From NCBI GenBank assembly GCA_902803355.1, contig CADCPP010000041.1:1-13033 (forward strand): a stretch of 13,033 nucleotides of DNA, given 5' to 3'. The notes beneath the pieces were generated by a model, which was not told where the DNA came from, did not search any database, and saw only the letters and a program-made list of their open reading frames with translations. Below, one piece after another: positions 6,359 to 13,033 of the stretch (the stretch's first letter is position 1; the number at the start of each line of letters is the position of its first letter). Source of the stretch: an uncultured Lachnospiraceae bacterium. GTDB taxonomy: Bacteria > Bacillota > Clostridia > Lachnospirales > Lachnospiraceae. Both the position numbers and the translations under genes were made by a program.

Positions 6359-7291
6359 ATGAAGTGCCTGGTGATCGATTACATTGACGAAGAGGTCTTC
6401 CGTGAATTTAAAAAATACATGGACGTGGATCTGATGATGCTGCCGACCAAGCAAACCCTGACCAGGATCATAGCGCCCTACGATATCCTGATCATGCGCG
6501 TCGATCCGGAGATCGATGAGAGCGTGCTTGAGGCCGCAAAAAACCTCAAATTCATCGGTGTCTGCTCAACCGGTCTGAATCATATCGATCAGGAAGCCGC
6601 AAAAAAACGGGGGATCCTGATCCAGAATTCCCCCGGCATGAACGCGAACGCCGTGGCAGAGCTCACCCTGTGCAAGATGCTGGAGCTTGCCCGCAGCACC
6701 ATCCAGTCCAATTACGAGGTACAGTACCGAAGCCAGTGGAACAAATATAAATATCTGGGGATCGAACTGGCCGGCAAGACCGTCGGGATCATCGGCTTCG
6801 GCAGCATCGGGCAGCGCGTGGGCGAGCTGGCAAGGGTATTCGGCATGACTGTTCTGGCCTACAACCCGCACAATCGTCCGGCTGAGTATTTCACCGAGCG
6901 CGGCGCGGAAGCCTCGGATCTGGAAGGGATCCTGCGCCGCAGCGACTTTATCACCATCCATGCACCGCTTAACGATGAGACCTGCGGCATGATCTCTGCC
7001 GAAGAGATCGTGCGCATGAAGCCCGGTGCCTTCGTCCTCAACATGAGCCGCGGCGGCATCGTGGTTGAGCAGGATATGTACGCCGCTCTGATCTCCGGTC
7101 AGCTGGGTGGCTATGCCGCAGACGTGATGGAGCAGGAGCTTGCCGGTCAGAGGGCCGCCATGTCTTCTCCTCTTATCGGCTGTGACCGCTTCATCGTATC
7201 ACCGCACTCCGGCGGTCAGACCAGGGATTCCGTTTATAGGATCAGCCGCTTCATCTTCGATAGATGCAATGAAGCGCTGCATTTCACATAA
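6359..7291 (+). CDS. D-isomer-specific 2-hydroxyacid dehydrogenase
   Basis: 310 aa, normal length for the family without a SerA-type ACT tail. The Rossmann nucleotide site is GFGSIG (G146, G148, G151). The catalytic residues are R231 (NMSRGGIV), E260 (DVMEQEL) and H283 (SPHSGGQT). The family reversibly reduces 2-ketoacids to D-2-hydroxyacids (D-lactate, glycerate, phosphoglycerate relatives); the exact substrate cannot be read here. At the end of the second beta strand, where NAD-specific members usually have Asp, this protein has N169 (LAYNPHN), so cofactor preference may differ. Start at 6359 is set by a strong GAGGAGG. It is followed after 24 bp by the glycoside hydrolase, so the two form an operon. 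Confidence 0.92.
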   Translation: MKCLVIDYIDEEVFREFKKYMDVDLMMLPTKQTLTRIIAPYDILIMRVDPEIDESVLEAAKNLKFIGVCSTGLNHIDQEAAKKRGILIQNSPGMNANAVAELTLCKMLELARSTIQSNYEVQYRSQWNKYKYLGIELAGKTVGIIGFGSIGQRVGELARVFGMTVLAYNPHNRPAEYFTERGAEASDLEGILRRSDFITIHAPLNDETCGMISAEEIVRMKPGAFVLNMSRGGIVVEQDMYAALISGQLGGYAADVMEQELAGQRAAMSSPLIGCDRFIVSPHSGGQTRDSVYRISRFIFDRCNEALHFT

Positions 7292-7315
7292 GAGTTAAAA
7301 AGGCAGAGGATCATT

Positions 7316-8977
7316 ATGCAGGAGCTGTATACCAAAGAAGCTATATCGATTCCTGATATTCCCTGGAATGTCTATCCAAGACCGCAGATGAAGCGCCGCC
7401 GCTGGCTTTGCCTGAACGGGATGTGGCAGCTTTCCGCAGGTGGAGAAAGCAGCCGGATCCGCGTGCCTTTCTGCGCCGAGAGCCTGCTGTCCGGGATCAA
7501 AACACCGCCGAATATCGGAGAGACCTTCCGCTGCAGCCGCAGTTTTTCCGTGCCTGAAGCCTGGGACGGAAGCCGTGTGCTCCTGCACTTCGGCGCGGTC
7601 ATGCGTAAGGCGGCTGTATATGTCAACGGCAAAGTAGTCTGCCGCCACGAAAACGGTTATCTTCCCTTCTCCGCAGACATTACCGGCGCTCTCCGTCCGG
7701 GGGAAAATGAGCTTTCGGTGGAGATCGTCAACGACCTTGATCCGCGGTATCCCCTTGGAAAGCAGAGCAAAAAGCGGGGCGGAATGTGGTATACGCCCTG
7801 CTCCGGGATCTGGCAGACTGTCTGGCTGGAACCGGTCCCGGAAAACTATATTCGTTCTCTGAAGATCACAAACGGCATTGACTGGGCAGAGATCGAAGCA
7901 GAAGGACCGGGTGCCGGCACTGTCACACTTGAAGGGAAAACCTATCCTCTTGAAGGCGGCAAGGCAAGGATCCTCCTGCAGGATCCTCATCTCTGGAGCC
8001 CGGAAGATCCCTATCTGTACCGCTTCACCCTCTCCTGTGGGGAAGACTGCATCGAGTCCTATTTTGCCCTGCGGACACTGTCCACAGAGACCATAGACGG
8101 GATCCCGCGCCTGTGTCTGAACGGGAAGCCGTATTTCTTCAACGGGCTTTTAGATCAGGGGTACTGGAGCGACGGCCTCTATACGCCTGCTTCACCCGAA
8201 GCCTACGAAAAAGACATCCTCGCGATGAAGTCGCTTGGCTTCACTATGCTGCGCAAACATATCAAGATCGAGCCGGAGCAGTTTTACTACGACTGCGACC
8301 GGCTCGGAATGATCGTATTTCAGGATATGGTCAATAACGGCAGATACCGCTTCCTGCGCGACACTGCTCTGCCGACGATCGGCCTTCAGAAACTGAAGGA
8401 CGGCCGACTGAACAAAGATCCGCAGACAAGAAAGATCTTTGCGGAAAGCATGGAAGCTACTGTCCGGCTGCTTCAGAATCACCCTTGTATCTGTCTGTGG
8501 ACGATCTTTAACGAGGGCTGGGGACAATTTCGCGCCGATGACCAGTATAAGGCGCTGAAGGCGCTTGACGGCAGCCGCTTCATTGACAGCACCTCGGGAT
8601 GGTTCCGCGAGACTCTCTCCGATGTGGACAGCCGGCATATTTATTTCGGGAAGCTCCGGCTTGGAAAGGACAAGCGGCCGCAGCTGCTCTCCGAATTCGG
8701 CGGCTATGTCTGGAAGATCCCTGAGCACAGCTTCAACACGGAAAAGACCTACGGCTACCGCATTTTTGCGGAAAGAGACCGGTATGTACAGGGGCTGCGG
8801 AGCCTCTACAGCAGCCTGATCCCCTTAGTAAAGGAAGGTCTTTGCGGCGCCGTTTACACCCAGGTCTCCGACGTGGAGGACGAGACCAACGGCCTGTTCA
8901 CCTTCGACCGCGCCGTCTTAAAGCTTGAGCCGGATGACCTTAAGGATCTCATGGAGCAGCTTACTCTCCGGCCTTGA
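7316..8977 (+). CDS. Glycoside hydrolase family 2 (beta-galactosidase/beta-glucuronidase-like)
   Basis: 553 aa, short for the family and without signal peptide, so probably cytoplasmic. Domain order is typical: N-terminal sugar-binding jelly roll (about 25-155, with RIRVPFCAESLLSGI and AAVYVNGK), an Ig-like domain ending near FALRTLS, and a TIM barrel from about residue 262 (LCLNGKPYFFNG). The acid/base glutamate is E400 in FNEGWGQ and the nucleophile is E460 in LSEFGGYV, so it should be an active retaining beta-glycosidase. Substrate (galactoside, glucuronide, mannoside) is not decidable from motifs alone. It has no added C-terminal domains. AGAGGATC precedes the start. Its last 17 bp overlap the end of the convergent DUF2130 gene, and no terminator is visible between them. 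Confidence 0.92.
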   Translation: MQELYTKEAISIPDIPWNVYPRPQMKRRRWLCLNGMWQLSAGGESSRIRVPFCAESLLSGIKTPPNIGETFRCSRSFSVPEAWDGSRVLLHFGAVMRKAAVYVNGKVVCRHENGYLPFSADITGALRPGENELSVEIVNDLDPRYPLGKQSKKRGGMWYTPCSGIWQTVWLEPVPENYIRSLKITNGIDWAEIEAEGPGAGTVTLEGKTYPLEGGKARILLQDPHLWSPEDPYLYRFTLSCGEDCIESYFALRTLSTETIDGIPRLCLNGKPYFFNGLLDQGYWSDGLYTPASPEAYEKDILAMKSLGFTMLRKHIKIEPEQFYYDCDRLGMIVFQDMVNNGRYRFLRDTALPTIGLQKLKDGRLNKDPQTRKIFAESMEATVRLLQNHPCICLWTIFNEGWGQFRADDQYKALKALDGSRFIDSTSGWFRETLSDVDSRHIYFGKLRLGKDKRPQLLSEFGGYVWKIPEHSFNTEKTYGYRIFAERDRYVQGLRSLYSSLIPLVKEGLCGAVYTQVSDVEDETNGLFTFDRAVLKLEPDDLKDLMEQLTLRP

Positions 8978-10187
8978 TCTCTTCAAACATCGTCCGGACG
9001 GAAGGCGCATTTTTGGTCAGTCTCTTGATGCTGACCTCCTCCAGCTTATTGTTCGCCGTATTCAGGTGGTTTTCGGACTTCACCAGGTTCTCCCTGATCT
9101 TGGTCAGCGCGGAGATTGCGTTATCGATGCCCTTGATGGCATCGTCAAAGCGCGCGCTGGCCTGCCCGAAGCTGTAGGCAAAGCTGTCTTTGAAGGCAGA
9201 CAAATTCTCTTCGAAATGGTAGAGGTCAAGCTGCTGGTTCTGCACATCCGCAAGCTTCTTTCGGTATTCCAGCGAATTCAGCGCGGCATTCCGCAGCAGT
9301 GAAATGATCGGGATAAAGAACTGAGGCCGTATCACGAACATCTTCGGATAGCGGTAGGAAACGTCCACGATGCCGTTATTGTACAGCTCATTATCGCTTT
9401 CCAGGAGCGTGACCAGCACCGCGTATTCGCAGTTTTTTTCATTGCGGTCTTTGTCCAGTTCCTTAAAAAAGTCCTCGTTCTTGTGCTTTGAGGCGGTCGT
9501 ATCCATTTCGTTTTTCATTTCGAACATGATGGAGATGAACTCCGTTCCGTCCGAGGATTCTCTGAAGATAAAATCGCCCTTGCTGCCGGTCTTCGCGTCG
9601 TTGTCCTTTTCAAAGTAGGCATTCGGAAAAGCGGTCATGCGGATCTGATTGAACTGTGTCAGGCAATGCTGCTCCAGGCTCTCTCCCACCATTTTGGTCG
9701 ACTGTCTGGCCTTGAAATCCTTCAGGCGCTCGATCTCTTCCTCCCGGAGTTTCATTTCGTTCCTGTACTTCTCGAGCAAGTTGGTCTCCTTGAGGGCGCT
9801 TTCCTTCTGCTGCAGGACAAGGTCGTTCTGCAGCTTTGTGATCTCTGCCCCTCTGTCGGACAGTTCTCTGTCCTTTTCCTGGACCGCCTCGGAAACAGCA
9901 AGCTTTTTCTCGGTCTCCGCCTTCTCAAGCTGAGCCTTCAGCCGCTCGATCTCGCGTTCTCTGTCCGAGAGCACCGCATCCTTCTTCAGCAATTCTTCCC
10001 GATGGACCTTTTCCTGTGTCATGCGCGCTACGGCAAGATCGCTCTCCCGTTTCTGAGACAGCTCTTCCTCCCTGCGCGATAATTCTTTTTCAAATTCTCT
10101 GTCCCGGACCTGCTGAAGGATCTGGGCATAGCCGGTATCATCCACCTGAAAGACCTTGCCGCAGTTCGGGCATTTGATCTCCTGCAT
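8961..10187 (-). CDS. DUF2130-type coiled-coil protein with nuclease-like core
   Basis: 408 aa. The N-terminus has a single CPNC pair (C6, C9; KCPNCGKVF), half of a zinc ribbon. Residues about 25-165 are a long charged coiled coil (heptads rich in E, K, R, L). The C-terminal domain carries a PD-(D/E)xK-like pattern: GESLEQ (E169 or E172), GSKGDF with D205, and FEMK with E223 and K225. DUF2130 proteins are widespread and uncharacterised; some resemble RmuC-like DNA proteins. DNA cleavage is inference from motif spacing. No signal or membrane segment. The start at 10187 has AGAGGTG upstream. No clear own promoter was found; it lies 105 bp after the lipoprotein gene on the same strand and may be read from that promoter. 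Confidence 0.88.
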   Translation of the reverse strand: MQEIKCPNCGKVFQVDDTGYAQILQQVRDREFEKELSRREEELSQKRESDLAVARMTQEKVHREELLKKDAVLSDREREIERLKAQLEKAETEKKLAVSEAVQEKDRELSDRGAEITKLQNDLVLQQKESALKETNLLEKYRNEMKLREEEIERLKDFKARQSTKMVGESLEQHCLTQFNQIRMTAFPNAYFEKDNDAKTGSKGDFIFRESSDGTEFISIMFEMKNEMDTTASKHKNEDFFKELDKDRNEKNCEYAVLVTLLESDNELYNNGIVDVSYRYPKMFVIRPQFFIPIISLLRNAALNSLEYRKKLADVQNQQLDLYHFEENLSAFKDSFAYSFGQASARFDDAIKGIDNAISALTKIRENLVKSENHLNTANNKLEEVSIKRLTKNAPSVRTMFEEIKAGE

Positions 10188-10210
10188 ACGAACACCTCTT
10201 TATTTCTTGA

Positions 10211-10253
10211 TGCGCAGCATTCCGCTGCCGCATGAGTTTATCCTAAGTTTATC
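10211..10253. repeat. Hairpin and direct repeat in the leader of the DUF2130 gene
   Basis: The octamer AGTTTATC occurs twice (10235-10242 and 10246-10253), 11 bp apart, about one helical turn. A hairpin with arms near 10211-10218 and 10224-10232 (TGCGCAGC with GCTGC-c-GCA) sits between it and the ribosome site. An imperfect dyad with outer arms TGATC/GATCA (10269-10295) covers the lipoprotein stop but has no T-run, so it is at best a weak terminator. Confidence 0.3.
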
Positions 10254-10292
10254 GTTAAGATTTACCATTGATCTGTCGTTGCGACTGTCGGA

Positions 10293-11531
10293 TCAGCTTT
10301 GAGTATAAATATTTGTCACTATTCCATCTTTCACATCCATGTGAAAAAGTTCACAGGCTGCCTCGCTGAAGACCCATTTACAGAAGGCGAAATAATCTCC
10401 CAAGGACTCCCAACTGGTATTCACTAGGGCAGGCGAAACAGGGACCCGGAGGATCTCCCCAGTCTGGTTGTAAAGGACACGCTCATTAGCACTGTTAATA
10501 AAAGCAAGAGCGAACGTCGTTTCGATGTAATCCTTTGTAAACTTAATGTACCGTCCGCTGGACTTCAAGGTGGCTGTCACTTCCTGACCTGCTTGATAAT
10601 CCACCTCCAATGCATCCAGATTGTTTCCGCCTTTGAACTTTAATTCCGAGACTTCCTGCAAAGCTTCCCACAAGCTGTAAATTCCGTCTTCCCAGGCAGT
10701 GTCAACTGCGTCATTCGGATTCAGGGAAATGCTTTCGATGGTAAAGCCCAGCTCATTTTCCGCAGGGATAAGTGTAATAACGAGCTCATCGGTCGGAACA
10801 TTGTTAAAGGGTTCGAAAACCTCAGCATACAGCAAGGCTTTTCCATCCGAAAGCACCAGATCCTTATCTTTTGCCCCCGGTGCTTCTCCCATCATCGGCA
10901 CGCAGAGATAAAGGCCTTTCTCGTTCCAGATGCACATGGAGCAATTGCTGCTGTCATAGCTCTCGGGGAAATCATTTTTGCCGATCTCCAGATCAAGCAG
11001 CGCCTTCAGCGTACGCACGATCTCTTCCTGATTCGTCAGACAGTATCTCACATCGTTCTGCGCGTCATAAGTGCCTTCGAAGGTCCTTTCCCGCAGCAGC
11101 TCATCGTTCAGATAGCAATACTGGAACAAAGCGCCGTCTGTTTTCAGTTTGAAGCGGGCAGCCGCCTCGCTCCTGCTCAGTTCCGCGCTGCCATAAAGGC
11201 CGTTGTCCGAACCTCTCTGCAGAACCGCATAGGCCAGATCCGTGACATGCTTTTTATACGGCTCGATATTCTCTTTGGTGAATGCCGGAGCCGGAGCTTC
11301 GGCAGATTCAGCTTCCGTTGTCGTTTCCGCAGGAGCGGTCGTGGTCTCCCTTGCTTTCTCGGAAGTGTCTTCACTGGCAGACTCGCGCGGGTCATCACTT
11401 TCTCTATCGGAAGTGGTTTTCTGAACGGATTCGTCCGGGGCACTGTCCGTCTGCTTTTGAATGCTTTTGCCGCAGGCCGACAGAGTCAGCGCCAGCAGAA
11501 GGACAATAACGGTCCATGACAGTTTCTTCAT
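10293..11531 (-). CDS. Lipoprotein of unknown function
   Basis: 412 aa; I do not recognise the family. The N-terminus is a clear lipoprotein signal with lipobox LSAC and Cys20, so the protein should be anchored on the outer membrane face. Residues about 21-83 are a low-complexity linker rich in Ser, Thr, Glu, Pro and Ala, typical of a spacer through the cell wall. The rest (about 84-412) is a soluble domain with mixed charge and several cysteines, including the close pair in NCSMC, and no catalytic motif I can name. The start at 11531 has AAAGGAG upstream and its own good promoter. It could be a sensory or substrate-binding surface protein; that is only a guess from architecture. Confidence 0.85.
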   Translation of the reverse strand: MKKLSWTVIVLLLALTLSACGKSIQKQTDSAPDESVQKTTSDRESDDPRESASEDTSEKARETTTAPAETTTEAESAEAPAPAFTKENIEPYKKHVTDLAYAVLQRGSDNGLYGSAELSRSEAAARFKLKTDGALFQYCYLNDELLRERTFEGTYDAQNDVRYCLTNQEEIVRTLKALLDLEIGKNDFPESYDSSNCSMCIWNEKGLYLCVPMMGEAPGAKDKDLVLSDGKALLYAEVFEPFNNVPTDELVITLIPAENELGFTIESISLNPNDAVDTAWEDGIYSLWEALQEVSELKFKGGNNLDALEVDYQAGQEVTATLKSSGRYIKFTKDYIETTFALAFINSANERVLYNQTGEILRVPVSPALVNTSWESLGDYFAFCKWVFSEAACELFHMDVKDGIVTNIYTQS

Positions 11532-11623
11532 ATAAACTCCTTTCCGGCTGCCTTATCAGGGATGATCCCTTGCATAAAAAGCAGCTCCGGTAAAGATCTA
11601 TCGTCTCCGATTACCGCACCATT

Positions 11624-11652
11624 ATTATACAGAGAATGCTCCGATTTGTCTA
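11624..11652 (-). promoter_or_regulatory. Promoter of the lipoprotein gene
   Basis: On the minus strand, -35 TAGACA (11652-11647), 17-bp spacer and perfect -10 TATAAT (11629-11624). Predicted start near 11617, leader about 85 nt. The leader holds a short perfect dyad AGGGAT-g-ATCCCT (11558-11570) of unknown role. Confidence 0.75.
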
Positions 11653-11704
11653 CATTCCGGGCTTATATCAAAAATGACAACGCATTGCGGCTGCTCCTGC
11701 CCAG

Positions 11705-11744
11705 AAAAAGATACCACCCTCGTGCCGCACGTGCACAAGGGTGG
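11705..11744 (-). terminator. Rho-independent terminator after the flavoprotein gene
   Basis: Read on the minus strand, arms CCACCCT.GTGC (11714-11725) and GCAC.AGGGTGG (11733-11744) form a 12-position stem with one mismatch and a 7-nt loop, followed by TATCTTTTT. It ends transcription coming from the reductase gene, about 80 bp past its stop. The 11745-11822 stretch in between holds nothing else I can support. Confidence 0.75.
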
Positions 11745-11822
11745 CTGTTCATCTGATCTGGCGCTGCATTATACAGTGCACTTTTAATGGCTCATGGCCG
11801 GATGGCCAGGCTGCAGTATTTC

Positions 11823-12374
11823 TTAAAACTTGTCTGCCAGGGCCTTTGCCTGTGCGATCCCATCGGTCTTATCAATATCTCCCACAGAGAATACACCGGG
11901 GACCAGGACCTCTCCCACTACGGTCCACTTGTTGAGGGCAGCCGTCCGCTCAAAGGGGATGCGTACACCGTCCAGTATGGCGGCATCCTCCTCTTCACAG
12001 CAGGTGATCAGGGCACACTCTTTGCCAAAGAACTGATCCGCCTTGCCGCCGATCACGAAGCTGAACGTTTTATCGATCACGGCCTTGATCTGGGAAGGAA
12101 CGGAATACCAGTAGACCGGACAGGAAAACACCAGCGCGTCTGCGGCGAGAATATCATCTGCGATGAGGTTGAAATCATCATCAAAGCTGCAGGGCTTGCC
12201 GGTCTTATAGCAGGTCTGACAGCCGTGGCAGAAGTTAAGCTTCAGCTTTGTGGTGTCAATGACCTTTACCTCATTGCCCCTCGCCTCCGCGGCCTCTGCA
12301 AAGGCCTGGGCCATGCGGTTGCTGTTGCCGCCCTGCCTCGCGCTTCCGGTCAAAACTACGATCTTTTTACTCAT
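11823..12374 (-). CDS. NADPH-FMN-reductase-fold iron-sulfur flavoprotein-like protein
   Basis: 183 aa with a flavodoxin-like fold. The FMN phosphate loop is GSARQGGNSNRM (residues 10-21), and CPVYWYSVPSQIKAVIDKTF is the usual second flavin-contact and dimer stretch. Residues 49-62 hold a compact cysteine set, C49-x2-C52-x2-C55-x6-C62. This fits the motif of archaeal and clostridial iron-sulfur flavoproteins (Isf), where the cysteines bind a 4Fe-4S cluster. The likely role is cytoplasmic electron transfer or reduction of quinones, nitro compounds or peroxide; the substrate is unknown. The start at 12374 has AGGAGG 8 bp upstream. It is transcribed away from an HxlR regulator that probably controls it, and ends at a terminator. 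Confidence 0.88.
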   Translation of the reverse strand: MSKKIVVLTGSARQGGNSNRMAQAFAEAAEARGNEVKVIDTTKLKLNFCHGCQTCYKTGKPCSFDDDFNLIADDILAADALVFSCPVYWYSVPSQIKAVIDKTFSFVIGGKADQFFGKECALITCCEEEDAAILDGVRIPFERTAALNKWTVVGEVLVPGVFSVGDIDKTDGIAQAKALADKF

Positions 12375-12408
12375 GGGTTGGTCCTCCTGTATGACGGATG
12401 TTCTTGAA

Positions 12409-12437
12409 TTGACTTTCTATTGATCAGATGGTATCAT
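12409..12437 (+). promoter_or_regulatory. Promoter of the HxlR regulator gene
   Basis: -35 TTGACT (12409-12414), 17-bp spacer, -10 TATCAT (12432-12437); predicted start near 12444, about 54 nt before the ATG. Confidence 0.65.
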
Positions 12438-12454
12438 AAAGCCGGAAGCAGTGC

Positions 12455-12493
12455 AAGTACTGATAATTATGTTAGGTACTAACTTTGAGGTAA
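12455..12493. promoter_or_regulatory. Candidate HxlR operator with opposing flavoprotein promoter
   Basis: AGTAC (12456-12460) and GTACT (12476-12480) are inverted arms 20 bp apart, and the dyad GTTAG-gta-CTAAC spans 12471-12483. On the minus strand, -35 TTACCT (12493-12488), 16-bp spacer and -10 CATAAT (12471-12466) would drive the flavoprotein gene. The dyads overlap that -10 and the early hxlR leader, so one bound dimer could control both genes. HxlR relatives such as YodB use TACT/AGTA-type sites, which these resemble. Confidence 0.5.
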
Positions 12494-12497
12494 GTGT

Positions 12498-12842
12498 ATG
12501 AGTGTCAGAAACATCGCAGAAGCAGATTTCAGTGAGACCGGTTACAGCTACACGCTTTCCCTGATCGCGGGAAAGTACAAGCCCATCGTGCTCTACTGCC
12601 TGATGGAGTATGAGCCGGTGCGTTTCAATGAGATGCGTCGTTATGTGGGCGGCATTTCGGATAAAACACTGAGCCAGACGCTCAAGGAATTAGAGCATGA
12701 CGGCCTTGTTCACCGGGAAATGTATCCGGAGATCCCGCCAAAGGTAGAGTACTCTCTTACGGAACGCGGCCACTCTCTCGTCGCGGTGCTTGATCAGCTC
12801 TGTATCTGGGGAGAAGCCAATCGCCCGATACCGGGACCTTAA
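12498..12842 (+). CDS. HxlR-family winged-helix transcriptional regulator
   Basis: 114 aa, the normal length. The single winged helix-turn-helix covers about residues 18-105: LIAGKYKPIVLYCL, FNEMRRYVGGISDKTLSQTLKELE as the helix pair, GLVHREMYPEIPPKVEYSLTERG as the wing, and the closing LCIWGE. HxlR proteins (HxlR, YodB, HypR, CatR) bind inverted repeats as dimers and usually control a divergent enzyme gene in response to aldehydes, quinones or disulfide stress. The divergent flavoprotein fits that pattern. Redox sensing by an N-terminal Cys, as in YodB, is not supported, because no Cys lies near the N-terminus (C34 in VLYCLM and C102 in QLCIW are the ones seen). The start at 12498 has GAGG upstream. 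No terminator seen after it. Confidence 0.92.
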   Translation: MSVRNIAEADFSETGYSYTLSLIAGKYKPIVLYCLMEYEPVRFNEMRRYVGGISDKTLSQTLKELEHDGLVHREMYPEIPPKVEYSLTERGHSLVAVLDQLCIWGEANRPIPGP

Positions 12843-12960
12843 TCAGTCAATTGAAAGAAAAAGGAATTGTTCATAGAAAAAGACGTTTTGAATCTAAATA
12901 TCTCGAAAGTGCTTGATTTTCACCTCGTAGTATCATATTATTGTACTGCGAGGTGAAAAT
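12843..12960. other. AT-rich intergenic stretch before the right-edge gene
   Basis: The composition is visibly more AT-rich than the genes to the left. It contains a weak CAATT/AATTG dyad (12848-12868 area) without a T-run, and the inverted repeat with embedded promoter listed next. It may mark the start of an accessory segment. Confidence 0.4.
12913..12960 (+). promoter_or_regulatory. Promoter enclosed in a 17-bp inverted repeat (autoregulatory operator candidate)
   Basis: Two 17-bp arms (12916-12932 and 12944-12960) are complementary at 16 positions plus one G-T pair, with an 11-bp centre. The -35 TTGATT (12913-12918), 17-bp spacer and -10 TATTAT (12936-12941) place the left arm on the -35 and spacer, the -10 in the centre, and the right arm on the start site and ribosome site GAGGTG. 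A dimer bound here would block the promoter. If transcription began further upstream, the hairpin would instead hide the ribosome site. Confidence 0.65.
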
Positions 12961-13033
12961 ATGATAAAAACAACGGCTATGCTTTTAGAAGAACTGAAGG
13001 ACTATGCTTCCCCCAAGGCAAAGCTGTCCCGTA
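12961..13033 (+). CDS. AbiEi-like antitoxin/regulator, first 24 codons only
   Basis: The gene starts at the ATG just after the inverted repeat, with GAGGTG 5 nt upstream, and runs off the window after 24 full codons. The visible stretch has LLEELKDYASPKAKLSR (residues 8-24). This resembles the N-terminal winged-helix start (LLxELxxYxSPKxKLxRLIKxGE) of AbiEi-type antitoxins from type IV toxin-antitoxin systems in clostridia. In that family the antitoxin represses its own operon through inverted repeats and the next gene encodes an AbiEii nucleotidyltransferase toxin. The match rests on a short segment recalled from memory plus the operator context, so the family call is moderate; that a gene begins here is firm. 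Confidence 0.55.
   Translation, partial: MIKTTAMLLEELKDYASPKAKLSR

Noticed and set aside
11760..11790. TATAAT on the minus strand downstream of the flavoprotein gene
   Set aside because: No acceptable -35 at 16-18 bp and no gene positioned to use it; the lipoprotein promoter at 11624-11652 is far better.
12843..12870. Possible terminator after the HxlR gene
   Set aside because: The only stem is 5 bp (CAATT/AATTG) and AT-only apart from the ends, with no T-run after it.

Overview
The window looks chromosomal and comes from a Gram-positive-type (Bacillota) bacterium, most likely a gut or rumen clostridium such as a Lachnospiraceae relative. Reasons: GC-rich coding DNA (roughly 55-60% by eye), AGGAGG-type ribosome sites, sigma-A style promoters with 17-bp spacers, two lipobox proteins, and a PgsB/PgsC poly-gamma-glutamate system. 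The taxon is inferred from gene style; there is no rRNA or other marker here. No tRNA, rRNA, CRISPR array or insertion sequence was seen.

Layout. (1) 1-1655, minus strand: a Sel1-repeat gene followed 5 bp later by a NagA-family amidohydrolase that runs off the left edge and has lost nearly all catalytic residues. (2) 1738-5594, plus strand: a perfect-consensus promoter drives four overlapping genes, pgsB, pgsC and two tandem PgsW-type proteins, ended by a strong bidirectional terminator. (3) 5650-6252, minus: a cyclophilin-type peptidyl-prolyl isomerase with its own promoter. (4) 6275-8977, plus: a D-2-hydroxyacid dehydrogenase and a small family 2 glycoside hydrolase, behind an AT-rich promoter carrying a spaced direct repeat. 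(5) 8961-11652, minus: an unrecognised lipoprotein followed by a DUF2130-type coiled-coil/nuclease-like protein, whose 3' end overlaps the glycosidase. (6) 11705-12842: an iron-sulfur-flavoprotein-like reductase (minus) and a divergent HxlR-family regulator (plus) sharing a dyad-rich intergenic region. (7) 12843-13033: an AT-richer stretch with a 17-bp inverted repeat enclosing a promoter, then the first 24 codons of a gene resembling AbiEi-type antitoxins.

How the genes work together. The pgs cluster should make and export a poly-gamma-glutamate polymer or an anchored gamma-glutamyl product: PgsB is the amide ligase, PgsC its membrane partner, and the two PgsW proteins sit outside the membrane where Bacillus would have PgsA/CapA. 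No release or anchoring enzyme (CapD, PgdS) and no glutamate racemase is present. The reductase/HxlR pair looks like a self-contained electrophile or redox response unit. The points most worth following are the inactive-looking NagA homologue, the tandem PgsW pair, and the operator-like inverted repeat at the right edge.
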